From positions 82,670,012-82,734,011 of the forward strand of contig NC_087062.1 in NCBI RefSeq assembly GCF_963678635.1: 64,000 nucleotides of DNA, written 5' to 3'. Within the stretch, counting starts at the first letter, position 1. Each line of letters opens with the position of its first letter. Both the position numbers and the translations under genes were made by a program. Below the pieces are notes generated by a model, which saw only the letters and a list, made by a program, of their open reading frames with translations, did not search any database and was not told where the DNA came from. The DNA comes from Symsagittifera roscoffensis. Taxonomy: Eukaryota; Xenacoelomorpha; Acoela; Convolutidae. This document shows positions 35,021 to 45,320 of the stretch, piece by piece.

Positions 35021-36701
35021 ATGACTTCGGATACTAATTCAGATATTTCAGTTTTATACTCCATTTCACAACTTAATAACCCTAATATAGCAACCCCTGA
35101 CGAATATGCAGACTCCGAATCATCTCCATCCAATAATTTTCAAACCAACTCCTCAGTTTTTTCAAAACCCCCTTTTCAACCGATCCCACCAAATAATACA
35201 CTCCCATCCGTTTCTACTCCTTCTTATGCTTCGCAAGTAACCCCAAGCTATTCTCCATTTCATTCCGACCGATCATCTAATAATTCTCCAGATACCCCCC
35301 AAATCTCCCAGGAACTCGATAATTTTATCACCCTACAACAACAGCTAATACACCCTAACACCCTCACTATAAATCAAATTTCATCCACAATAGAATCCTC
35401 AAACCCACCTACTCCTACACCCTCCTCAGCTTACACTGCATCATTAGCACAATCATCCACATCCACCGAATCATCTCGCACTTTTATCGCCTTTTAAAAG
35501 AAAATTCCCGAACCATCCATTCCCGACCAAACCAAGAACAGCCTGCGAATATATTAATCATCCACACCACACCAACACGAAAGATTTTCTAGCAATCACC
35601 TTACCCTCATTCCCACAATATACTTTAAACACACCTAACGACACTAACGACACTAACGACACACGTAGTTTTGTAGATGAACATGTTTTAATGCCGACAC
35701 TTCACTAGACAGCATATTACCATTTTACTAATCCCCTTTGCCTGCCACTATCTAGAACTCATAACGATATAGAAAAGAATAAAGATATGCTATATAGACT
35801 CACCGCAACACTAACACCTAGACAATTTACTTATATAGGATATAAAAAATCACTAAAAACATTCACTGCACCCCGAGCTAACGAATTTACAATAGAATAT
35901 TACGACCATAATATCATCCGAACTAATCAAGACCAATTTCTAGATGACGACCGCTTCGCTAACCCACAACTAACAGAAAAAATCTTCATCAAAACGTCAT
36001 ATGTATTCACACTTAATATTTTTGATAGAAAATATGATCACATCATTTCTGAAGCACTAACTGATATTCAACCTTACGAAAGTTTTAAAGAAAAATTTCA
36101 GTTTTTTTCACTAACCTTTCACTTCCTTGCACCACATGAACGCGATTTGCACTGTTCACACGACATTATGTTACGCACTAAACAGACTCATACATATACA
36201 TACTATCGCTTCATACAAAATCATTTTGATTTACATACTCCATCAAGACAACCACACCATCGTTTTCAGTTTCATAACTCGAAGTACACTTCACCATTTT
36301 TTCTTAATTTCACCTATTGCATCAAGGATACTAACGACCACGGCATCCTCCGCAATTATGACCCAGTAACACATATGTATATATTTTGTCCCATCACGAA
36401 GACCTTTAATGCCGAAGAACCCAGACCCTTCCTTATCCCACATGAATTTATCCAACCTATAGAAATCCCAATATTAGAATTTATTCACAATACTAAATAT
36501 AATCATTAAATATATAACCTCATTCAAAACACACCTTATGAGTTTGCAGTAGGCACCGAAGAACTAAAAACCATTAAAGCACTTCAATTGCTTTGGCCAC
36601 TGCTCCAAACTAAAAACATCATTCGCATACTAGCAAAATTACTAACAAATTTGGACATAATACACGACATCTTTCCCCACGGCTTTTTCCCAGACAATTA
36701 A
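35021..36701 (+). pseudogene. Long ORF downstream of env, unknown function, broken
   Basis: ATG 35021 opens 158 codons of Ser/Pro/Thr-rich sequence, ending at 35497. A +1 change of frame near there continues without interruption to a TAG at 35706 and then, in the same frame, through the 240-codon stretch 35787-36509. After a TAA at 36507 the frame remains protein-like for another 60 or so codons to TAA at 36699. So the ancestral product was probably one protein of over 500 residues with a disordered first third and a folded, aromatic-rich remainder. A run of short GACACTAAC repeats (35640-35665) lies inside. I recognise no family. An extra gene 3' of env recalls accessory genes of complex retroviruses, by position only. 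Confidence 0.45.
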
Positions 36702-36704
36702 CAG

Positions 36705-36789
36705 GTAAGTATAATTTAAAAATATTCTTAACTAATAAATTTAAATTAGTACTAACCATTCTTTACTCATGTTTCTTTTACATTTTTAG
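36705..36789 (+). other. Candidate 85-nt intron just after the last ORF
   Basis: AACAG|GTAAGTATAA at 36705 is an excellent donor, and tttcttttacatttttag ending at 36789 is a good acceptor. It begins three bases after the stop codon at 36699-36701. If spliced, it would be a 3'-UTR intron or join the ORF to another exon. It cannot be verified without RNA. Confidence 0.35.
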
Positions 36790-38305
36790 TCTTCATACCA
36801 CGATCATCTGCAAAAAACAGAAAAGAAAAATAAAAAATAAATTTGTGAAAATTCTTCTAAACTTCATTAATATTTTACACAAGATAATCTGATAAAATTC
36901 ATACCAAATGTAGTAAATTAATTTATAAATTATTCCCCCATAAAGCAGTAAATTTAATTATGATGAAAAATTATAACTTTAAATTTCCCCCAAAACTAGC
37001 AGTAAAATTGAAATTCTATGTAATAAATTGATAAAATGAAAATGCAGTACTAACCTTTTGATATTTTCATTCACTTGCACAGGAATTCTATCCAAACTCG
37101 CACAGCTCGCCCACGAAGAATTGTTTAAATAATGATTTTAAGTTTCAAGTTTTCACACTCAACAACTCTAACACACGATAACAAGTTTTAAATTTTCCTT
37201 TAACCCGGTTGGAAAGGAATTATATACTAAACCAAACTAACCAACGCAGCTTACTAAACACCACAAATCATAAAATAACAGCATGACTAAGAAAAGAAAA
37301 CCAACGGTACCCAAACCGGATTAACCCTGTTTAAAACTGGATAATTTATTCTTTTGAAGACTATTATAAAGTCTAAGAAAGAAATAATAAAACACAAAAA
37401 AGTCGAAAGACAAACCCATAACAAAAACAATTTGATTTTTGAAAAAAGGACACAACCAAAGAAACATAAGAAAGACCAACATAAACCCAACATAAAACGT
37501 TATCACATAACAGGACCTCTCAAAGAAACCGCACGAAACCATACTCCCACTCCTGGCCTAACCCACCAGAGAGGACGTCCTGAGCATGCTCTATAGCCGG
37601 CCTAACCCACCGCGCTACATCCACGCTTTGTGACCACACTTCTATTTTTAATAAGAGGTACTCAAGGGTGAGTATCTTCAAAATAACCGAACTAAAACAA
37701 AATGCTTTTGTGAAAACAACTAACTAAACTCATGATTAAAAAACCGAACTAATAAAAATTTTATAAAATGTCAATCATACCTTGCAGTATATAGATCAAC
37801 ACACAACAACAAAGACGAACATCCAAAGACAAAATGATCCCATTACACTCAAACAAGAATGGCTAACCACAACCGATATGCCGTCCACAATCACAACTCA
37901 AATGATTTATAGTACGACTCGACTTCGCAGAAAAGGACTTCATTGAACTAGACCAATGACCACCTCGATGTTCAAGTATACGTACAGATCCGAGTTACAA
38001 GGCATCCCTTCCACACACAATCTCCACGCCATTCCCAGACGAGATTGAACACAAAACAAGTTCTCTACATAATACAGAAAAACCCGTCATAGCAAACCAT
38101 TTTGAAATCAGATTGATTTCATTGGGAAACACAGTCGTTGTCACTAGACGACACAACGATTGATGTCCCTAACTCCAGCGTCCTGGAACTTCTCTAACAA
38201 GAGGAACCGGACAAGAATATGATGTTCGCCAAATACCAACGCTCATCATCCATCCTTTGAATTGCAGAATGATAATTCTAAAAAACTCTGTAAAACCCGG
38301 ATGGG
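36790..38305. other. 3' non-coding region of element 1
   Basis: No supported gene. It includes a locally GC-richer stretch (37550-37630) with gcctaacccacc twice, 45 bp apart; its reverse complement reads tagcgcggtgggttag, like a tRNA D arm, but no T arm follows. Directly before the 3' LTR a short purine-rich ggatggg (38299-38305) is the only candidate polypurine tract. Confidence 0.45.
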
Positions 38306-38715
38306 TGGAACCTGATCTAAACTATATTTTATGATTGGATAAATTAGATACTTTACCACTGTAAAGTATTTAATATTAACCATTCATGATCCATCTAACT
38401 AACAACCCACTTTTATGTAAGTGCTGAAATTACTTGTAATTTCAGCACCAGAGAGATTTGAATTTAACTTAGAAATTCGTTGTCTCTCCAAGAGAACTTC
38501 AGCAGCCGCAACAAACCAGTATACCCTAGATCTATTGAGCCTAGCAGAGACTAGTTAAACACCCTGAGACTAGAAAGTATAAGAGTAAGATTAGGATCGG
38601 TATTAGACTAAGAAGTTGCACGAATCTATCCGGCCGAAAATAAGATAGCGTGACGAGCAGACGGTGTACCCTATCCGAAATTACTCTATGAGTTAACCAC
38701 ATCGGTCCTAACTCA
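38306..38715 (+). repeat. 3' LTR of element 1
   Basis: 410 bp, starting TGGAACCTGA and ending CTAACTCA; 11 differences from the 5' LTR. It carries the palindrome at 38421-38448. Confidence 0.9.
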
Positions 38716-38719
38716 CAAG
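38716..38719 (+). repeat. Target-site duplication CAAG, right
   Basis: Matches 19824-19827. Confidence 0.75.
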
Positions 38720-39022
38720 GATAGCCGATTATATGCAAGTAGTACAGAAGATTCCGGTCATAGTCTTTAAAAATCTACAAAAATTCAAAAATGGATCTGA
38801 CGTACAAGTATTACTTAGGCATATTTGACAATTATAGCAATATAGGCAATCAGGAAATCAGTTTTTGAAAAAAAAATGACAAGAAACCAAATGAAATCCA
38901 AAAAAAAGCAAAAAAAAATGCGCATTAGAAATTTCCAAAAACCAATTTTACTCGAGTAACATGAAAAATAGGCATAATTAAGCTATTGTAAACGGCCTGA
39001 AATAAATATAATTAAGCGTACT
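38720..39022 (+). repeat. Dispersed repeat T, copy 2
   Basis: Starts directly at the target-site duplication of the LTR element with gatagccgattata and matches 19305-19690 in block order. The LTR element thus integrated at or next to the end of this repeat. Confidence 0.55.
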
Positions 39023-40138
39023 CGCTCGCTCTTCTCGCTTGATTTTGTTTGCAAAATCAAAATCTCCAAACCGCTTTTTTTCTTCTTGACATTGAGAAAA
39101 AGTTTTCAAAATTTTTAAATGTCAATCAAATCACGACTGAAAGGCTTCAAAATGATATATGACTCAACTCTCTTCGGCAATAATTTGTGCTAGCTGATTT
39201 TGCGTGGAAAACAAATAGGAAGAAAAAACGTGGGGAACATAAAGAAAGCGTGGAAAACAAAAAGAAAGAAAGGGAAGCTGAAGAGTTTAACTTACTCTCT
39301 ATACCGCGGAAAAGTGATAGAGAGAATAATTGAAAAAATGAGTTGGTCCAGCGTCAAAAAAAGGTTGAATATATGTACGTAATTTCACGCGAATGAACGA
39401 AATGAGCAAATGAAAAAGAAGCTCCAGTAACTTTTTTTGGAAAACTGACTGCTTCGTTGTATGCTGAATCTCATGATGCTCAAATTCCGCCTCTATAAGC
39501 TAACAAGCGGCTATGTATGTGTCTTCAAATCAGTTTGACGCCGGACCAAGTCACTCTTTCAATAATTCTTTGTCGTTTTTCCGCGGTATAAACAGTAAGC
39601 CAAGCTCATCATTTTCACAAAAAACAAATTTGAGTTCATGGATTCAAATTTTACACGTTGTTTGCGAGAATGTTTCCACGTCAAGAAAAGCTCTGATATC
39701 TGGCTTTATTACGTCTTCGAAAGCAAAATAGTTCAAGTTTTGACCTGGTTTATAATCAAGCTAATTTTGTTAGTTTTTCATAAAAATTCAATTAAAACTT
39801 ATATACGTGGACTGTGACTTCTGGGTTAAACTCTTGGAGTTTGGAAGGTACCAACTTGTCTTTTAGCATTGAGGTTTTGAATTAAATTGTTCAGTCGATT
39901 TATTTCATCGATTGAAACAGGGAGGCGTGGGAAAACTTACGTGCGTCCGTGCATATTTTGTTCGATTTCTCTACCATTAGCTGTTTTTGACTTTTTGCTC
40001 TAAATTAAGCAAAATGTAATACGAATTTAGAGAATTTACTTGAATATATGTTAAAGGCGCTTTTATGAATGTATGAGATTACGGAACGCTGATATGGACT
40101 TGTAATTTTTTGGTAAAAATTTCAAATTTTCTGAGTAC
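39023..40138. other. Non-coding stretch
   Basis: A Lys-rich 60-codon ORF near 39200 and a Ser/Phe-rich 72-codon ORF near 39513 lack support. The sequence tataccgcggaaaa (39303) recurs inverted at 39578. I see nothing else. Confidence 0.45.
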
Positions 40139-40267
40139 TTTGAACAGCCTCTCGAACGCAAGGAACTTTTTATTAGTTTTGTGATTTTTCATTGAGATGC
40201 TCAAGGTTAGGAGCTTTTCATCCAAAAATTAACAAAAAAGTTTCTTGCGTACGAGAGGCTGTTCAAA
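40139..40267. repeat. Inverted repeat with 33-bp arms
   Basis: Left arm 40139-40171 (TTTGAACAGCCTCTCG...) pairs with right arm 40234-40267 with only two mismatches, leaving a loop of about 62 nt. It could be a foldback element, a small MITE or a hairpin RNA precursor. Confidence 0.65.
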
Positions 40268-41411
40268 TTTTTGCAGTTTCAGATTCAGACGTCTAGCTTC
40301 TTAATATATCTGAAGCAAAAAGCAACAAATATAGTTCATGTGCAAGTAGCAAAGAATGATCCAACAAGTTTCATAAAAAACTTTTTCATTCAAAAAAGTG
40401 TAATTTTTTGTAGGCGATGTGATGAGAGAGTTATAGAAACGTGTATTTAGTCACAAAGTTAGGTATAAGAATAAGTTGTCATGAATAAAACAGTTGTGCA
40501 GTTTTACGAAGTGGTAACAAAGCCGACAATTTTTGAGCAGAAACCCGTTGAGCCAACCAAAAGTCATTAAAAGCTCACGCTCGCAACAAAATTGTTCGGC
40601 TTATTGAACAGCGTTATATGAGGCCACTGAACCAATCAAGTATCAGCCACTAAGCTAACAAACGAAATTTATTCCAATTGATGTCTGTTGGTTGATGAAA
40701 TTGCTGATTTTAGAAAATGGTTTCGTGATTATATTGGACAAGTTATTTACAAAAAAGGGTGCTCCAAATTGATAACGCTTGATTATCGCGAGCATAATAA
40801 TCGCATGCGTAAAAATTCTGTGCTCATTAGTCGACAGAGCTAAAAAAAAAAGTTTAAAAGGTCTTGCAGAATTTGAAAAAAAAATCCTAAGTTTTTTTTG
40901 AAAAGTCAAAGTAAAAAACTTAATAACCTCCACCAATGGGTCTCTTTAGAAATGGCATTCCAAAAGTTTGAAGAAAGCTGAACTTTTAAAAAGAGTCGGT
41001 CTGTGGGAACTAAGCCGACAAAAATGAACACACGGACATTAACCCAAAAATTCTAGCTTGCCAAAAAACGGTTCTCTACTGGAAACGAATAACAAGTATT
41101 TTTCGTCCTCATCAAGTGTGTTACCAGTATGCTCGATGCGCTAGATAGTTGCTCAAATTTTAGGTTAGTTTGACGCAAGTTGAAAAACGTATAATATTTT
41201 CATGAGCGAAATCTTGTGAACAAGGTTATTTACGGGAAAAAAGTCTAATGCCCAGCTGCAACCTTCTTGCTAATTGCGAGGATATTAACAACGGTACTCG
41301 ATCGCCTTCCACGCTCGAAATTTTTGAGAATTTTTCAATGTTGTTCGAATCATGGCTTTGATATAGCACTCAACCCATTCTGAATATTATAAGTTTCACC
41401 TAAGTTTCAGG
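40268..41411. other. Non-coding stretch
   Basis: AT-rich; no ORF, repeat or RNA gene that I can support. Confidence 0.45.
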
Positions 41412-41447
41412 GTAAATTATGCAAGTAGCATAGAAGGTTCCGGCCAC
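41412..41447 (+). repeat. Dispersed repeat T, short piece
   Basis: Matches only the tatgcaagtag-atagaaggttccggcca core of repeat T. Confidence 0.45.
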
Positions 41448-41773
41448 AAAAAAAACTCACAACTCAAACAGAATTCGAAAACTAACACTCAAAAACGTTC
41501 CAAAATTATTAAGTCGAAACAAAGTGAGCACCTTCACCCGCGAAGATTCATCCATTTTCAATGATCGGAACATGATTCCTATACATTTCGTGTTTAAGAT
41601 GCAGTTGGCTACGCACGCATAATTGAGCACCGTATACAACACCATTTTTGAAAGGTATAAGCTATCAGGTCTCATTATAACATATTGACGCAAATTTTGG
41701 GGGACGATGAGAATGTTTCTCAAAAACTCTAAGAACCAATCTCAGTCTAAGACTTTCGTTTTCATTACAATCT

Positions 41774-41973
41774 NNNNNNNNNNNNNNNNNNNNNNNNNNN
41801 NNNNNNNNNNNNNNNNNNNNNNNNNNNNNNNNNNNNNNNNNNNNNNNNNNNNNNNNNNNNNNNNNNNNNNNNNNNNNNNNNNNNNNNNNNNNNNNNNNNN
41901 NNNNNNNNNNNNNNNNNNNNNNNNNNNNNNNNNNNNNNNNNNNNNNNNNNNNNNNNNNNNNNNNNNNNNNNNN
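41774..41973. other. Assembly gap
   Basis: Exactly 200 N. It lies at the 5' side of the non-LTR element, so the start of its ORF1 and 5' UTR is missing. ORFs spanning it are meaningless. Confidence 0.99.
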
Positions 41974-42367
41974 CATCAAAGCAGTTGAAAAAATACTTGT
42001 TTTCCTCAATATTGATGACAAAAAACTGAGCAAAATCCAGCGCATAGGCAGAAATGAACCAGACCGGACAACCCATCGCACGCTTATTGTAAACATGGAA
42101 AACATGCTCAGCAAAGAACTCGTGATGAAAGCTGCCTTCCGGCTGAAAGATTATGACCACGCTGTGTTCACTAGTCGAGAAAAGTCAACATCAGACACCA
42201 AATTTGAAAACGATTGCCTACGCAAAAGGCGATTCTTAATCGAAGATAAACAGATAGACCGAGAAAATATCAGAATCCGTAACTTGAAACTGGAAACCAA
42301 ATACGATGATAAATGGGTCGAGTATAGTGAAAACAAGGACACAGCTACAGAAAGCGAGTCCGAATGA
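41974..42367 (+). pseudogene. ORF1 C-terminal part of the non-LTR retrotransposon
   Basis: The frame is open from the gap edge to TGA at 42365. It reads ...SKIQRIGRNEPDRTTHRTL..., the pattern seen in ORF1 proteins of CR1/L2/Jockey-type elements, where an RNA-binding domain ends in an Ile-Gly-Arg...Pro-x-Arg segment, followed by a charged tail ending in Glu/Ser. These proteins bind the element RNA. The N-terminal half is lost in the assembly gap. The stop is followed in the same frame by the endonuclease of ORF2. Confidence 0.55.
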
Positions 42368-45238
42368 CTACGTCAAATCAATCTTCTATCCTTCAATGTG
42401 AGAAGCATTCTGAGTCTCCAAAGACGAATGGTCTTCTCTAACTCTATATCTAAAACCAACTATGACTTAATTTGTCTATCAGAAACATGGCTCACCTCCG
42501 AAATTCCTAACAGCGCTCTCTTTCTTCCGGCCTACACAATATACCGGAAAGATCGTGTATGTGAAAACTTCCGATCAAAACACGGAGGAGTCCTCATAGC
42601 GATAAAAAATCAAATCCCTCATGAAGAAGTAGTTCTTCACAACTGTAAAAATGATTTAATGGTATTAAGACTTTGTACAACCCCGAAGCCCACACTAGTG
42701 TGTGCAATATACAACCCACCGACAAATAGCCCTTACCAATGGTCTTTCCAAGACTTTGTGCAGTTTTTTAATAGCCTCGAAAGTCATACCAGTGAAATAA
42801 GTTACGATCAAATCATCATAGCTGGGGATATCAACTTTTCGAAAACAAATTGGAGCGACATGAGCTCAAATGACGAATACGAAAACGGTATATTAGAAAT
42901 TCTTATTGAACATAATTTTTCCAATATATCAGAATCTCAGTTAGATGTCATCCTGACGAACAACCCCGACCCAATTACAGACAGCAAAAAGGACCTAGAC
43001 GTCCTAAGCAATTTTAGTATCAATAACAAACCTTGCTCGGACCACAAGCCAATAAACACAAGCTTTATTGCTTGGAAAAATTCTATCGTAATTCCATCCA
43101 TAACAAAATATGCTTTTAAGAAAGCAAATTGGATGAAATTAACAATGTTATCCTTACTTTTCCTTTTGACCCCTACTGTTATAGCAATGTCGACTTTCTA
43201 GTCAAACAATAGTATAACTGGATAGAAGACATAATAAACAACAACATACCCAAAGTCACGAATCATCGATCGTCACTTCCACCCTGGATCTCAAAACAAT
43301 CTTCTTTTCTAATAAAGAAAATAGCAACGAAAAAGCGTCAATGGCCAAACCCAAACATACAAAGATCTATAAAAATCAAACGATTGGAAAAACAGTTAAG
43401 CTCCTTAATCGATTCTGATCTATGTTGTTTTGAAGCTGATATATTCCAAACACGACGTTTTAGCAGCATACAGAAATATCTGTCGTCAATAAGAAAAAAT
43501 CCATCAATAACCCCAATAATAAAGCTCAACGAAACGATTGCGGAGTCAAGCGAAGACAGAGCAAATCTTTTTAACTCATTTTTTGAATGTGTTTTACAAA
43601 AAAAAACAATCAATAACGCCAGATCATACCAAAAGAGAAGTTAACGATATACAAATTACGGAAAAGAAAATCGAAACCGTGCTTGAAAGTTTACAGCTGA
43701 ACAAGTCAACAGGACCCGATAATATTGGTAATATCGTCCTCAAAAATTGTTATAAATCCCTGCCGAAATCACTCCTTCTGCTTTATAAAACAGTAATGAA
43801 TAAAAGTGTGTATCCGAGTTACTGGAAGATAAGCCAGGTGTCGCCTGTATTCAAGGAAGGAAACAAAGCAGATGTTAGCTGTTATCGTCCGATAAGCCTA
43901 TTGTGTTGTATTTCAAAAGTGTTCGAAAAAATTCTTTTTGATCAATTGTATGAGCATAGTTGCCACAAACTGCATGAAAACCAATTTGGTTTTCGCAGAC
44001 AAAGGTCAGCTGTAGTCCAACTATTGCTCTTTTTAGACTCTGTATACAAAAAGTTCGACGACAAAAACATAAAAGAATGGGCAGTCATTTATCTAGACTT
44101 TGCAAAAGCATTTGACAAAGTTGCGCATCATTTGCTTATCGATAAACTTAAAATATTTGGAGTGGGCGGAAAACTACTTAATATCATAATTTCATATCTC
44201 GATAAACGCAAACAATTCGTTAAAATTGAAAACGCCTCGTCTAATCTAATACAAGTCAGCAGTGGAGTACCCCAAGGCTCTATCCTAGGTCCGTTACTCT
44301 TCTTAATATTCATCAATGATCTACCCAACGCAAGCCCTCACCTTGAAAGTTATGGTTTTGCCGATGATTTTAAACTAATTGCTCTGAATGAAATCGACCT
44401 AAGGAATGGCGCTCGGGGACTTGATAACTGGTGTTATGAAAACTTAATGACGACAAATACGAGTAAATGTAAATTACTAAATTTAAGAGGAAATCTATCC
44501 ACCAAACTGAACGACACCGAACTTCATCCCACGAATGTTCAAAAGGATTTGGGCCTCTTAATAACCCCAAATCTTACATGGAACGAAAACTGTAAAATGC
44601 GTGCCCAAAAGGCAACAAGGGCCTTTTTCCAATTAAAACGAAACATATCCGCTACGTGCTCATAGGTTAACAAACTCCACTCGTATACTGGCTACATCGT
44701 CCCGATTATAACTTACTGTTCACAAGCTTGGTCACCAAGTAGAGCCAACTTAGTAAGCTTCGAACGAGTACAAGTAATGGCCACAAAGTGGATTCTTAAT
44801 TGCAATCTTGACTACAAAGGAAGACTAGTCAAACTTAAACTACTGCCATTATGCCTCTACGTTGAAATGCCTCTACATCTTCTCATGTATTTATCCTTAG
44901 TAAATTCCAAATATGACATATCAATTGCTGTTGAATCTTCTAAGGAAGAAAAAACTCGCCAACACAGCAGAGGAGAACATGCAGTCAACAAAAACAGACT
45001 GAACAAATCAGACGAAAACTTTTTTCACAGAACGAAACTCTTACACAACATCTTCATCAAACACTACGAAGAATATGGGAACCAACTTGACAAAAAATCA
45101 ATAAGCAAACTTTATTGGGATTACTTTGTCAGAAAATTCAATTATCTAAACAGATGCACTTGGAGAATTATCTGCAAATGCATTCACTGTAACAACTGGA
45201 AAAAACTCAAACTTAACTTGATGAAAACATGTAAATGA
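42368..45238 (+). pseudogene. ORF2 (endonuclease-reverse transcriptase) of the non-LTR element, broken
   Basis: Endonuclease part 42368-43201: begins INLLSFNVRSI, contains SETW, the AGDINFS motif, and the late SDHKPI block with the catalytic His. A frame change occurs near 43130, a TAG near 43210 and another frame change near 43610. The RT part is open at 43538-44665: YRPISLL, FAKAFDKV, GVPQGSILGPLL and FADD, all intact. TAG at 44663 interrupts it, and the same frame continues to 45238 with the C-terminal part and a Cys/Trp-containing end. The product would nick target DNA and prime reverse transcription there. There is no ATG between the ORF1 stop and the endonuclease. Confidence 0.85.
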
Positions 45239-45282
45239 CGGGACTCATAAACCTTGGGAAGCGTGACTTCCCAGAAGCCTCA

Positions 45283-45320
<38 letters not shown>
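45283..45320 (+). repeat. (ACT)n tail of the non-LTR element
   Basis: About 12.7 units of ACT, 45 nt after the ORF2 stop and preceded by a small stem (gggaagcgtgacttccc). This is the 3' end used for target-primed reverse transcription in this element type. Confidence 0.8.

Larger units (their letters stand above)
19828..38715 (+). mobile_element. Complete, decayed 18.9-kb Ty3/Gypsy-type retroelement with envelope-like gene (element 1)
   Basis: Defined by paired 410-bp LTRs and the CAAG target duplication. Order: LTR, primer-binding site, 77-codon ORF, duplicated hairpin, 153-codon ORF, gag-pol, non-coding spacer, Pro/Ser-rich ORF, envelope-like glycoprotein, further ORF(s), 1.6 kb non-coding, LTR. 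The RT-RNase H-integrase order and the GPY/F-type end mark it as Ty3/Gypsy type and not Copia; BEL/Pao shares the order but normally lacks this module. At 18.9 kb it is unusually long; ordinary Ty3/Gypsy elements are about 5-10 kb. Many stops and frameshifts show that it is inactive. Confidence 0.85.
41974..45320 (+). mobile_element. Non-LTR retrotransposon (CR1/Jockey superfamily), 5' incomplete, inactive
   Basis: ORF1 end, AP-type endonuclease and reverse transcriptase in that order, ending in a trinucleotide tail. A short simple-repeat tail in place of poly(A) is typical of CR1, L2 and I-type elements. Several stops and frame changes make it inactive. The 5' limit is hidden by the assembly gap. 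Confidence 0.8.

Noticed and set aside
37354-37596. 80-codon Lys-rich ORF in the 3' region of element 1
   Set aside because: Starts with TTG, has composition expected from A-rich sequence, and cannot be compared with element 2.
37541-37640. tRNA-like sequence on the minus strand (D-arm-like tagcgcggtgggttag)
   Set aside because: No T arm with GGTTCRA and no closing acceptor stem could be found; only an A-box resemblance remains.
39200-39731. Two small ORFs (60 and 72 codons)
   Set aside because: Biased composition, and no splice or homology support.
41707-42114. ORFs reading through the N gap
   Set aside because: The middle is unknown sequence, so continuity is not real.
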